DNA of 10,477 nucleotides from Pseudomonadota bacterium (GCA_023410295.1 JAEYPY010000173.1:1-10477); one strand, 5' to 3'. Shown: positions 1 to 6,982, numbered from the stretch's first letter. Notes: a model not told the origin generated them from the sequence alone. Numbers and translations: made by a program.

Positions 1-37
1 TGTGGTGGAGCATCGCAATCATTAGGGGGAACGTCAT
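1..37 (-). CDS. Start of an unidentified gene running off the left edge
   Basis: An ATG at 37-35 follows the TGA of the 78-aa gene directly (TGAATG), and the frame stays open for its 12 visible codons, MTFPLMIAMLHH. A strong ribosome-binding site, AGAGGGAGCG, lies about 9 bases upstream inside the end of the previous gene. This suggests a translationally coupled next gene in the operon. Too little is visible to identify it. Confidence 0.5.
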   Translation of the reverse strand, partial: MTFPLMIAMLHH

Positions 38-274
38 TCAGTGCGCTCCCTCTACTGTGTACTGCGTGATGATCGCGACGAAGCGCGCACAGGTTTCCTC
101 GTCGCACGTCTCCAGCATCGCCTCAGCGTCCGCGACGCGGCCCGCTTGCGTGGCGTGCAGCACGTCCACGAATGTCTCCAGCTCGTCATCGGAGAGCGCG
201 GCGAACAGCGCGTCAGGTTCGCCAGCGCCGGCGTGCCCCTGCTGCGTTTCTGGGCGGCGGCTAATGGGGGACAT
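38..274 (-). CDS. Small acidic hypothetical protein (78 aa)
   Basis: I do not recognise this protein. It is a 78-residue, predominantly acidic, probably helical polypeptide containing LSDDELETFVDVL and LETCDEETCARFVA segments, with two cysteines four residues apart (CDEETC). There is no signal peptide or membrane segment. Its ATG lies 13 bases after the stop of the 87-aa gene, with GAGAGGGG about 7 bases upstream, and it also overlaps by one base the TGA of the longer overlapping frame (TGATG). The position suggests cotranslation with the genes on either side. A packaging or regulatory accessory protein of the element is possible, but nothing in the sequence establishes it. Confidence 0.65.
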   Translation of the reverse strand: MSPISRRPETQQGHAGAGEPDALFAALSDDELETFVDVLHATQAGRVADAEAMLETCDEETCARFVAIITQYTVEGAH

Positions 275-1269
275 CAGACGGCCCCTCTCAGGTGATTTGG
301 CGCGCGCCCTTCATCAGCTCGCGCATCATGCGCCGCATCGTCACCGCGGCCGCGGAGTAGTGCCCGTGCACCAACCGGTTCTGATTGCCCTTTGGTGCGC
401 CGACGCCGTCTGCGCCGCCGTGCATCCGGCATCGCTTCCGCCCCTTCACCGCCGCTTGCTGACACGGCTTGCCGCTCCGAGTTCGCGCAAGGCAGCGCCG
501 TGATTGATGCGCAATCGCCAGCGCGGCGAGCGCCTCTTTCCGTGAACGCATGGGATTGAATCACCTCGCTCTGCTGAGCCCCCGCCCCGGTGGCGACGGC
601 GCCGACAACGGCTTGGCCGCCGGCCTGGACGTTGACGTTTTCCACGATGACCCGCTGCGTGGTCGTCTTGCCGCGGCTCCTGTTCAGCGTCTCCACCAGC
701 ACCGCGAACGTGCGGGCGCTCTTGTTGGCGGTGCTGAGATGCGCCTGCCGAAACTCGTTTCGCTCCGAGCGCATGCCGCACGCCAGCGAGTACATCGTAA
801 CGTGATGGAGCGCCGCGGCTTGCAGCGCGATCATGCCTTCGGCCTCGTTGGTCGGTTCGAAGGCTGACGCCGCCTGCAGCATGGCATTCACGGCGGCCAT
901 GCTCTGCCCGGTAAGCTCCTGGTTGGGCTCGAGCTTGCGGCTACCCAACGCGATCTGGAGCACGTCGCTGATGGCTTGAGCCGAGAACGGGGGCGGCTCT
1001 GCGCCGATCTGCTCGTCGCCGCGATCGCCAAAGCAAGCGAGTAATGCACCGGGCTCGTGATCGAGCTTGATCGAGAGGTGGCCATGGGCGTCTGTTGAGC
1101 CCGCGACCTTGCACAGGGGCGGCTTGGTTCGGGCAACGAGAGCGGGCTGCAGGCCGTCTGCCTCCCCGGTATTCGCCGGTAGAAACCGGCCAGCGCTCTC
1201 CTCCTGCTGCCCTGTATGACCTACGCACGCGGAGCCGTTATGCGCCGATAGAAAACGGGGTGTTGTCAT
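274..1269 (-). CDS. Conserved phage/island hypothetical protein with a run-on C-terminus
   Basis: The believable part runs from the ATG at 1269 to about 550 (roughly 240 residues). It contains a helical core (AEGMIALQAAALHHVTMYSL), then ANKSARTFAVLVETLNRSRG, then VIVENVNVQAGGQAVVGAV. This pattern, helical core plus a 'V-V-GGQA-VG' strand segment, matches a family of unknown function that I recall from alphaproteobacterial prophages and islands, often next to the HGGA protein. The frame then stays open for about 92 more codons over the 87-aa gene. There it becomes Arg/Ala-rich with a run of eight arginines, and G/C bias at third positions is lost. I read that tail as run-on rather than conserved protein. 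An in-frame GTG at 1308 is an alternative start; ATG 1269 has a weak G-rich leader. Confidence 0.6.
   Translation of the reverse strand: MTTPRFLSAHNGSACVGHTGQQEESAGRFLPANTGEADGLQPALVARTKPPLCKVAGSTDAHGHLSIKLDHEPGALLACFGDRGDEQIGAEPPPFSAQAISDVLQIALGSRKLEPNQELTGQSMAAVNAMLQAASAFEPTNEAEGMIALQAAALHHVTMYSLACGMRSERNEFRQAHLSTANKSARTFAVLVETLNRSRGKTTTQRVIVENVNVQAGGQAVVGAVATGAGAQQSEVIQSHAFTERGARRAGDCASITALPCANSERQAVSASGGEGAEAMPDARRRRRRRRTKGQSEPVGARALLRGRGDDAAHDARADEGRAPNHLRGAV
288..551 (-). CDS. HGGA-type phage/island protein (87 aa)
   Basis: This small basic protein carries the recurrent phage/island signature CRMHGGADGVGAPKGNQN followed by RLVHGHY at residues 42-66. It is preceded by a Cys-bearing segment (CLARTRSGKPCQ) that, with the later Cys and His, could bind a metal. 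Proteins with this signature are common beside packaging and small regulatory genes in prophages and islands; their biochemical role is not established. Evidence that this frame is the coded one: third codon positions are mostly G/C here, whereas the overlapping longer frame loses that bias. A GAGGTG ribosome-binding site lies about 10 bases before the ATG. The start sits inside the reading frame of the upstream gene, and the stop is 13 bases before the 78-aa gene. Confidence 0.75.
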   Translation of the reverse strand: MRSRKEALAALAIAHQSRRCLARTRSGKPCQQAAVKGRKRCRMHGGADGVGAPKGNQNRLVHGHYSAAAVTMRRMMRELMKGARQIT

Positions 1270-1443
1270 GCGGCAGCCCCCGCCAAGCGACTTACACCCC
1301 TCGCGCACTTCTCAGCGCTAGCGAAGCAAAACGCCCATGTCGGCCCGTTCTCAGAGGAATGCGGGGAAGGACCCGCTGCACCTGCAAAGGCATGCGGTAC
1401 GGTTGTGCGTGACCGATGACGCATTGTGACCGTTGTTCTTATT

Positions 1444-1471
1444 CCCCACGTACGCGCGCGCGCGTAAGGGG
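1444..1471. repeat. CG-alternating palindrome with flanking C4/G4 arms
   Basis: Positions 1451-1466 read TACGCGCGCGCGCGTA, a perfect 16-bp palindrome with twelve alternating C/G bases. CCCC at 1444-1447 and GGGG at 1468-1471 could extend it into a longer stem with an uneven internal loop. It lies about 35 bp past the helicase stop codon in the 237-bp non-coding gap 1270-1506. It could be a Z-DNA or cruciform-forming element, part of a replication origin or cis-acting replication region, or a boundary between two operons. No T-run follows on either strand, so a simple intrinsic terminator is unlikely. Confidence 0.6.
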
Positions 1472-1506
1472 TGGATAGGGACTGTCGCGTCATGATCGGT
1501 CATCCG

Positions 1507-2907
1507 TCATTGGTGATAATCCGGAATGGCGGCCTGCTCGCGCAGTTTCACGAAATGAAACAAGCGAGTGGAGCCGGTTCGCCCTGGCTTGAAGCCGCGC
1601 CGGCGCATCTGCTGACCAAACGATTTGGAGCTGCCTGGCCGCTCGCCTGCTTGCTCGGCGAAGCCCTTCCATGAGGCGTAGAGCCGGCTCACCTGTTCGA
1701 ACCGGGCATCATTGCTGAGCCGCACTTCGCAGCACGCATCCAGCCATTGCTGAAACAGATCCTGCTCCGCGAAGTACTCGGCCGTGGCGTCCGTCACGAT
1801 CTTCGGCCGCGGCAAGCGGTGCTCTCTCCACAGCAAGCAGCCGTCGATGATCCACCGGAGAATGGCTGGATATTCTTCGCGCAGTTTCTCCGGCAGCTTG
1901 GGGTCAGGGTGCTCGGGCTTGCAGAGGAAGGGAACGATGTTGAAACGTCGCCGGGCCGCCTCGTCTACGTTGTGCAGTACGGGCATATGATTGCCGACGA
2001 TGGTCAGTTTGAATTGCGGTTTGTAGGTGAAGTAGTCCTGCCGCATGAAGCGCGCTGTGATGGGATCGCCGCCGGTGATGGCCTTGATCCGCGCTTCGGC
2101 CCAAGCGCGGCCTTCTTCGGTCTCCGAGGCCGTCACTAGGCGCGCGCCGCGCAGCATCGCAAGGTCAGTCGGATGGCGACCTGATTTCGACGCCTCGAAT
2201 GTATCCATGGCCGCTGTGACGGCGTAGTCGCCCATGATTTCGGCGACCGCATTCAAGAAGACGCTCTTGCCGTTGCCACCGCCCCCATGCACGAACACCA
2301 GCGCGTGTTCGCTGGTCTCGCCGGTGGCGCAGTAGCCCGCCCAAGCTTGCAGGAATGCGATCAGCTCTGCGTTACCCGCGGTCGTTTCATATAAAAACTT
2401 GCGCCACGCCGGACACTCCGCCCGTTCAGACGGCGCTACTGCGGTCAAGCGTGTGATGCGATCTTCAGGGCTTGCCTTGCGTAACTCGCCGGTCCTGAGA
2501 TCAACCGTGCCGGCCGGGGTGCCCAGTAATAGCGGATCGCGGTCCCACTCATCGGAAGTGCGCGCGAAGGCGGGAGTTGCGCGCGCAAATCTTTCGACGC
2601 CAGCCGCGAAACTCGTTTTGCCCCCAGCCAAACGGGTCTTGCTCGACTTGTCTGCAGACAGTTCGCGCGCAAGCTCACGCGCATAATGGAGCGCCCGATC
2701 GATCCGGTCCGGCCGCCATCGCGTACTATCCCATTCGAGCCAGCGTCCAGCGTCATGATCGTAAAGAAGCCGGCCATTGAACCGGTCCTCGAACATGCGC
2801 GCGACCTCATCCTCAGAGAGGACCGGCTCCACGACATTGTTCTGGTGAGCATCGCGGCTGCGCCGCTGACGCTCTGCAAGGGCTTCGATTGACTCAACGA
2901 CGGCCAC
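1507..2907 (-). CDS. P4/D5-type primase-helicase, SF3 ATPase (466 aa)
   Basis: This is a phage/plasmid D5_N-SF3 replication protein: a hexameric DNA helicase that unwinds the element's origin and works with the upstream primase. Residues about 30-190 form the D5_N-like region. The Walker A motif HGGGGNGKS lies at 207-215, followed by LVTASETEEG (258-266, Walker B region). The SF3 motif C region IVGNHMP is at 303-309 and the arginine-finger-like RRRFN at 319-323. The C-terminus (about 375-455) looks like the usual DNA-binding tail. I chose GTG 2907 because AGGGAGG lies 6-7 bases upstream and the resulting 14-bp overlap with the PrimPol gene is typical of coupling; an ATG at 3069 would overlap that gene by 176 bp. 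The protein has no primase active site of its own, which the PrimPol partner supplies. Confidence 0.92.
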   Translation of the reverse strand: MAVVESIEALAERQRRSRDAHQNNVVEPVLSEDEVARMFEDRFNGRLLYDHDAGRWLEWDSTRWRPDRIDRALHYARELARELSADKSSKTRLAGGKTSFAAGVERFARATPAFARTSDEWDRDPLLLGTPAGTVDLRTGELRKASPEDRITRLTAVAPSERAECPAWRKFLYETTAGNAELIAFLQAWAGYCATGETSEHALVFVHGGGGNGKSVFLNAVAEIMGDYAVTAAMDTFEASKSGRHPTDLAMLRGARLVTASETEEGRAWAEARIKAITGGDPITARFMRQDYFTYKPQFKLTIVGNHMPVLHNVDEAARRRFNIVPFLCKPEHPDPKLPEKLREEYPAILRWIIDGCLLWREHRLPRPKIVTDATAEYFAEQDLFQQWLDACCEVRLSNDARFEQVSRLYASWKGFAEQAGERPGSSKSFGQQMRRRGFKPGRTGSTRLFHFVKLREQAAIPDYHQ

Positions 2908-3745
2908 AGGACGCCTCCCTGCGGCGGATGAGCTCACGTTCGCTGATGGACGCAGCGATAGTGACCACCTCGGCATCGGCCATCGGCGGGCTGCAGCGCG
3001 CGATGTTCCAGGCGCGCAGCAGTTCGAGCGCAACCTTTGCGTCCACGTCACGCCGCACCAAGTGCCCATAGAGCGCTGCCGCTGTGGCGTTGCGCTTGCC
3101 CTCCGCCACCGGCTGCGCGGCTATGGCCCGCCACTGTTCGGCGGTGCGGCTTGGCTTCTGCGGACTCGCGGCGAGCGTAACGAGCCATTCGGGAGCGTCT
3201 GCAAGCTCCAGCTCATCGGGATGGTGATCCACCGACCATTCGTAGGTCCGACCAGACGCGTGCAGCGAGCCAGCGGCCAGTACGTAACCGCCCTCGCCCC
3301 GCACATCGATGCCTTGAGCGATGGATCCGGCGCTGTTTCGGATTGTGCGTGCCGCCGGCGCTCTGAAATAGATGTGTTCTCCGCCGCCGCCCGTCAGGCA
3401 GCGCCAAGTCGGCGGGATCGAGCCATGCTTACGCTGAAGTTCGCGCAAGCTCTCGTCACCACCGTGACGTGGATCGATGTCGAGGACTATCACGGCCCCC
3501 GTGCGCAGACCGATGTTAGCCGGCGGCACGTCGGCCCAAATCTTCTCCACCAGGCGCCGGTCACGCGTGGCGTCATGAAAGCCACGCGGTGCGAACCGGC
3601 GGTAGGGATGTTTCGCCGGACTCGGACACATGATGTCGCCGCAGCTGCATCGATTGGGAGCCTTTGCCCAATGCAGTGCAAACACCTCAAAGCCGTGCTC
3701 GACGGCGCTGAGAGCGTGCGGAAGGCGCGTCGGCAAGCCGCTCAT
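2894..3745 (-). CDS. Bifunctional DNA primase/polymerase (PrimPol) protein (283 aa)
   Basis: This is an archaeo-eukaryotic-type primase-polymerase that makes primers, and possibly DNA, for replication of the element. An N-terminal CSCGDIMCPSPAKHP segment (33-47) is the Cys/His cluster often seen in this family. The catalytic acidic pair is in VIVLDIDPRHGG (D89, D91), followed by GGGGEHIYF (119-127) with the family histidine H124, and GIDVRGEGGYVLAAGS (145-160). Residues about 205-270 (GKRNATAAALYGHLV...) resemble a primase C-terminal linker domain (PriCT). The ATG overlaps the previous stop as ATGA, and the end overlaps the helicase start by 14 bp, so the two proteins are almost certainly made together as a split primase-helicase. 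No key residue appears missing. Confidence 0.92.
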   Translation of the reverse strand: MSGLPTRLPHALSAVEHGFEVFALHWAKAPNRCSCGDIMCPSPAKHPYRRFAPRGFHDATRDRRLVEKIWADVPPANIGLRTGAVIVLDIDPRHGGDESLRELQRKHGSIPPTWRCLTGGGGEHIYFRAPAARTIRNSAGSIAQGIDVRGEGGYVLAAGSLHASGRTYEWSVDHHPDELELADAPEWLVTLAASPQKPSRTAEQWRAIAAQPVAEGKRNATAAALYGHLVRRDVDAKVALELLRAWNIARCSPPMADAEVVTIAASISERELIRRREASCGRR

Positions 3746-4095
3746 TGCGCGTCCCCCGTCTCAGCACCAGCCACACCCATGCACTCGATGAACACGCCTA
3801 AGACGAATGCGTGCTCGCGTGGGGTCAAGCACTGCACGCGCTGCGCCAGCTCTAGCATCCGGGAGCGACGGCCTTCCCCCAACACACTGAGCGCAGCATC
3901 GACCTTTTCGATGAAATCGAACACTGGCGGCCAGTAGTCGGGGTTGGTCTCGCCCAGCTCTGTGAGATCAAGGCCGAACCGCTTCAACGCGGCGAGATAT
4001 GGCTCATGCGACGGTTGCGGCTCGAGCGCGTCCAGCATCCACCGTAACGCGATCTGCCTATCGATCGGAGAGCGCCGTCTCGTCTTCTCACGCAT
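3742..4095 (-). CDS. Hypothetical protein of the replication operon (117 aa)
   Basis: I do not recognise this protein. It has a basic N-terminus (MREKTRRRSPIDRQ), a helical mid-region (IALRWMLDALEP, YLAALKRFGLDLTEL) and a C-terminal helical segment with LTPREHAFVLGVFIE. There is no signal peptide or membrane span. GGAGGG lies 7 bases upstream of the ATG. The start overlaps the preceding gene by 8 bp (ATGCGTGA) and the stop overlaps the PrimPol start (ATGA), so it belongs to one coupled operon with the primase and helicase. A replication accessory or regulatory role would fit the position, but that is inference. Confidence 0.75.
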   Translation of the reverse strand: MREKTRRRSPIDRQIALRWMLDALEPQPSHEPYLAALKRFGLDLTELGETNPDYWPPVFDFIEKVDAALSVLGEGRRSRMLELAQRVQCLTPREHAFVLGVFIECMGVAGAETGDAQ

Positions 4096-4342
4096 GGCGG
4101 CGCCCTCCGCTCACGCGGCGTTCGTCGCGCCTGATGGCTTCTGCGGCATCCAACGCAGCGCGAACCGCGTCATGAAGCTTGGCGCGGGCGAAACGATTGC
4201 GGCAGCCGCGCGCCGCAACGCCGACGAAACCAGCTGCAATGGCGACCATGTCGGCCGTAACTGGATAACCGCCTAGATCGATGTTGAGCGGAGGCGCGGC
4301 CGGAGGCTTGATACCGGGGGACTGCGGGAGTAACTCTGTCAT
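4088..4342 (-). CDS. Hypothetical protein, first gene of the replication operon (84 aa)
   Basis: I do not recognise this protein. It has a proline-rich N-terminal stretch (QSPGIKPPAAPP), then a mildly hydrophobic alanine/glycine-rich segment (TADMVAIAAGFVGVAA) too weak to call a membrane helix, and a basic, charged C-terminus (FARAKLHDAVRAALDAAEAI, RRDERRVSGGRR). I chose ATG 4342, which has GAGCAGG close upstream. An in-frame GTG at 4369 would give 93 residues and is possible. The stop overlaps the next start by 8 bp. It is the first gene after the hairpin that separates this operon from the AlpA-type gene. Confidence 0.6.
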   Translation of the reverse strand: MTELLPQSPGIKPPAAPPLNIDLGGYPVTADMVAIAAGFVGVAARGCRNRFARAKLHDAVRAALDAAEAIRRDERRVSGGRRHA

Positions 4343-4387
4343 TGACCTGCTCGCTGAATCCAAGGTCACAGCGCATGTGATGCGCCG

Positions 4388-4415
4388 AAAGCGCCGGTTG
4401 CCCGCCGGCGCTTTT
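4388..4415. terminator. Perfect 10-bp hairpin between alpA-type gene and replication operon
   Basis: AAAGCGCCGG (4388-4397) pairs perfectly with CCGGCGCTTT (4405-4414) across a 7-base loop. On the minus strand it starts 24 bases after the AlpA-type stop and ends before the first replication gene; the trailing strand reads TTTCGG, a weak U-tract. On the plus strand it ends in TTTTG. It may act as a terminator or as an attenuator that sets how much transcription reaches the primase genes. Confidence 0.5.
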
Positions 4416-4438
4416 GCGTTGATGGGGAAGGGCGGCGC

Positions 4439-4636
4439 TCAAGCCGCGGCCTGGCGTTGCGCGCGTTTCGAGCGCTGCCAATTGTCGAACTCGTCAACCG
4501 GCACGCCTACGCGCCCAGGCGAGAGTTGGACGGGTTTCGGGAAATCTCCGCGCCTCGTCATACGCCACAGAGTGGCGCGAGAGACACTGAGGCGCTCGCA
4601 GACGTCGCCGAGCGACAGGAATGCTAGCTGGTTCAT
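4439..4636 (-). CDS. AlpA-family winged-helix regulator / excisionase-like (65 aa)
   Basis: This is a small DNA-binding protein with a MerR/Xis-like helix-turn-helix: LSLGDVCERLSVSRATLWRM (residues 7-26), then RRGDFPKPVQLSPGRVGVPVDEFDNW (28-53), with the 'FPxPVxL...R-G-...-EhD-W' pattern typical of AlpA proteins. Known AlpA proteins of P4-like elements activate integrase expression or promote excision; the same job is inferred here from the position near the recombinase. GGAG lies about 6 bases upstream of the ATG. Two perfect GTTTGCAAAC palindromes lie 84-115 bp upstream and could be its own operator. The length is normal for the family and no part looks truncated. Confidence 0.9.
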   Translation of the reverse strand: MNQLAFLSLGDVCERLSVSRATLWRMTRRGDFPKPVQLSPGRVGVPVDEFDNWQRSKRAQRQAAA

Positions 4637-4719
4637 TTCTGCTCCGCGTTTCAGCCGCCCTCATGGGCTTGCAGAGCAGATCAATTGAACGGGTTTCGCA
4701 GTCTCTGCAAAAGAATTGA

Positions 4720-4751
4720 GTTTGCAAACCGCAGCCTCGGTGTTTGCAAAC
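4720..4751. promoter_or_regulatory. Twin palindromic operator candidates upstream of the AlpA-type gene
   Basis: The 10-bp perfect palindrome GTTTGCAAAC occurs at 4720-4729 and again at 4742-4751, with centres 22 bp apart, or about two helical turns. A partial copy, CTGCAAAA, lies at 4705-4712. The pair is in the 137-bp non-coding gap between the 266-aa gene and the AlpA-type gene. Same-face spacing of identical dyads suggests cooperative binding of a dimeric repressor or of AlpA itself. I could not pick out a convincing -35/-10 pair. Confidence 0.6.
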
Positions 4752-4773
4752 CCGGTCTAAACCGCCGTAGCTA

Positions 4774-5574
4774 CTACGCTTTCCCAATGTAGCGATTGTG
4801 CAGCGACCGCCAGCGATTTGCCTCGGCGCTTACCTCGTCGTCCGATGCCGTCGCTTGATTCATTGCCGCAAGGTTCAACGCTATGGCCTTGTAGAACTCC
4901 GCGTCCCGCAGCGGGCCCGCAAGTTCCCCACCCAATTGCTTCGTAAGCCAGGCCTTCTTGGTACCTTCGATCTTGAATTTATCTCTGCCGCCCGGCGCAA
5001 TACCCGCGGGCGGCACCGCCTCACGAGACACTTCCGGGGTAGCACTGATCTCGCTCCACGATGCATGCGCCTCCAAAGGCGATGGCTGCGTCTCCGCCCA
5101 CGCGATCGATCGTTCCAATTCAGCGCGCCAGAAGAAGAGCGTTCCCACGAGCACGTCACTATAGCCCGGGGCATAGAAACGGACCCAGCCGCCATCGAAG
5201 GCCTGACCGCGAAAATCTTCTCGACTCCACACTATTGCCGGTACATCCAGCGTGACACCCGACGTGCCGAGGAGTCTCGTCGGCGGAGCGTTGTTATACA
5301 GCTGGCCTCGCCACCACATCCATGTCTGGCGAACCTGGGCGCTTCGCGCATCGGCACGGCGCACCATGTCCGCTCGACGTAACTTCCACTGATCGAGTTG
5401 TTGCGGATCGTGCTTTGAGGCCTCCGTCAGGCGCAGCTTTTGCCCAAGCTGAAGGTATTCAGCTTGCTCGGCTTGAGTGCGGTCAGCGATATATTTTCCT
5501 CCGAACATCCGCCGATGCACGGCGTCAAAAGCATCCAGGAAGAGGACGCCGCCGGGTGGGACAAACTGCTTCAT
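4774..5574 (-). CDS. Unrecognised 266-aa protein, possible cargo gene
   Basis: I cannot assign a family. The protein begins MKQFVPPGGVLFLDAFDAVHRRMFGG, continues through a charged Gln/Arg-rich helical stretch (about 35-85), then an aromatic-rich middle (WMWWRGQLYNN, GGWVRFYAPGYSDVLVGTLFFWRAELERSI, about 85-160), a Pro/Ser-rich linker (about 163-200), and a lysine-rich C-terminal helical domain (KIEGTKKAWLTKQLGG to the end). No signal peptide, convincing membrane helix or known catalytic motif is seen. The ATG is supported by GGAGG about 9 bases upstream. It lies between the integrase and the AlpA-type gene, a place where satellites and islands often carry accessory genes. Its third positions are G/C-rich like its neighbours', so it is a real gene. 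Confidence 0.75.
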   Translation of the reverse strand: MKQFVPPGGVLFLDAFDAVHRRMFGGKYIADRTQAEQAEYLQLGQKLRLTEASKHDPQQLDQWKLRRADMVRRADARSAQVRQTWMWWRGQLYNNAPPTRLLGTSGVTLDVPAIVWSREDFRGQAFDGGWVRFYAPGYSDVLVGTLFFWRAELERSIAWAETQPSPLEAHASWSEISATPEVSREAVPPAGIAPGGRDKFKIEGTKKAWLTKQLGGELAGPLRDAEFYKAIALNLAAMNQATASDDEVSAEANRWRSLHNRYIGKA

Positions 5575-5672
5575 TCGCTCGCGCCTCCGCAGACGCGCCG
5601 CAAAGGGCGACAGGGAAACGCGTGCGGAAAACGCGCTTGTCGGCCGGCCAGCCTATCCCTGCCGATGACAAT

Positions 5673-6982
5673 CTATGAGTGCTGCGCCGCCTTGGCTTCT
5701 GGCGAACGCTTCACTTTTTCTTCTCCGATTGATTTCAATACGCGCGCCCACGCTTCCAGCGCACGTCGCTTCTCAGGCAAATACTCGTTGCGATCATAGA
5801 TTTTGGTGATCCCGCCCATTTCCGAAGTGTGATTCAACACTGCGGAAACCACGAAGCGCGGCATGCCAATGCGCTCGCTGGTGATCGCCGTCGCGCCGGT
5901 ACGCCGCAAGTCATGCGGACTAGCATCCTTCACCCCAACCTCTTCACACAACCGCGACATCGCCCGAGTCAGGGCGTGACGCGTAATGGGCGCTGCATGG
6001 TCGCGCGGCGATGGAAAGAGAGGGCCGGTCAGTACAGCCTGCTTGGTTCTGGCGGGCTTCTTTGGTTTGGGGCGCAGTAAGAGCGCCCGCTTGATTACCG
6101 CTTCGGCTTGCGGCGAGAGCGGCACTACATGCTCGCGCCCGTTCTTCGTGCGCGCACCGGGGATGATCCAGATGTGTTGATCTAGGTGCAACTCACGGAC
6201 ATCGATGCCGCTAACCTCTTTACCGCGCTGAAGCGTCAGTGCGGCGAGCTTGAGGCATAGGGCCATAGGCTCGCTCAACGGCGCGAACGATGGCCCGGCC
6301 AACCGCCTCCAGATCTTCCTCACCTCCTCGTCGTTGAGTACGCGTGAGCGTGACTCCTCCTCATAGGTGGACTGCAGCCCAACCGCCGGGTTCTGGATCG
6401 GCATGTCCAAGTCGTTGCGGGCGTGCTGGTATAGCTTCACAATGGTACTGGCCACGCGGTTCGCCATAACCTCATGGCCCCGCTTGCCAATGTCTCTGAC
6501 CAATTCTCGCACCTGGGCGCGCGTCACGGCCGCCACCGGCTGGCTTCCCAGTTTAGGGATGATGTGAGTTTCGATCCGCTGCCGATCGACCGCGACGGAC
6601 GAAGCCCTGTTCTTGACCTCAGCTGCTTCGAGATAGCTCTCCGCCAGGTCCTTCAGCGTCTTGATGCGTTGAGCGCGCGCAGCGGCCCTGGCGGCGCGCT
6701 TCTCCATTTGGGGATCGCCCCCCGGCTGACATGCGCTCGCGCCTGGAGCGCGCTCTCACGCGCGTCCTTGAGCCCGACCGCCGGGAAGGTTCCGAGGACC
6801 AGTCGGAGCGTGCGGCCGCCAATGTCGCGATATCGATAAGCCCACGTTTTCTGGCCCCCGGCCGAGACGCGGAGTTCCAGCCCGGGCGTCGCGCCATCGA
6901 AATACGCCGCGCGCTTCCCATCTTGCGGTTTGAGACCGCGAATGTAGGCGTCCGTAAACGCCACCGCGCTGCGTCTGGGCAC
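5673..6982 (-). pseudogene. Tyrosine recombinase integrase, DUF4102 type, split by a frameshift
   Basis: This would be the site-specific integrase that inserts the element in tRNA-Pro. It reads in two frames: 6982 to about 6719 (GTG start, 88 usable residues, the N-terminal arm-binding domain with AYIRGLKPQDGKRAAYFD and GLELRVSAGGQKTWAYRYR), and then about 6718-5673 in a second frame from GDPQMEKRAAR onward. Adding one G to the six-G run at 6718-6723 would join them as a protein of about 436 residues, normal for the family. The catalytic set is complete in the second part: R in TLQRGKEVSG, K in TKNGREHVV, HDLRR, H in LNHTSE, and the nucleophile Y in KIYDR, 41 residues from the C-terminus. The GTG has AGGG about 11 bases upstream. 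A real frameshift, a sequencing error in the homopolymer or programmed slippage are all possible. Confidence 0.9.

Noticed and set aside
57..503. Plus-strand 148-codon open frame rich in Ser and Ala
   Set aside because: It is a high-GC shadow opposite the 78-aa and HGGA genes, with low-complexity composition and no ribosome-binding site.
2908..3069. N-terminal extension of the SF3 helicase to an ATG at 3069
   Set aside because: It would overlap the PrimPol gene by 176 bp with Arg/Ser-rich shadow sequence, while GTG 2907 has a strong AGGGAGG at proper spacing.
3062..3937. Plus-strand 291-codon open frame
   Set aside because: It lies opposite the PrimPol and 117-aa genes, which have clear motifs, coupled starts and ribosome-binding sites. 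The plus-strand product is Arg/Ser-rich with no motif.
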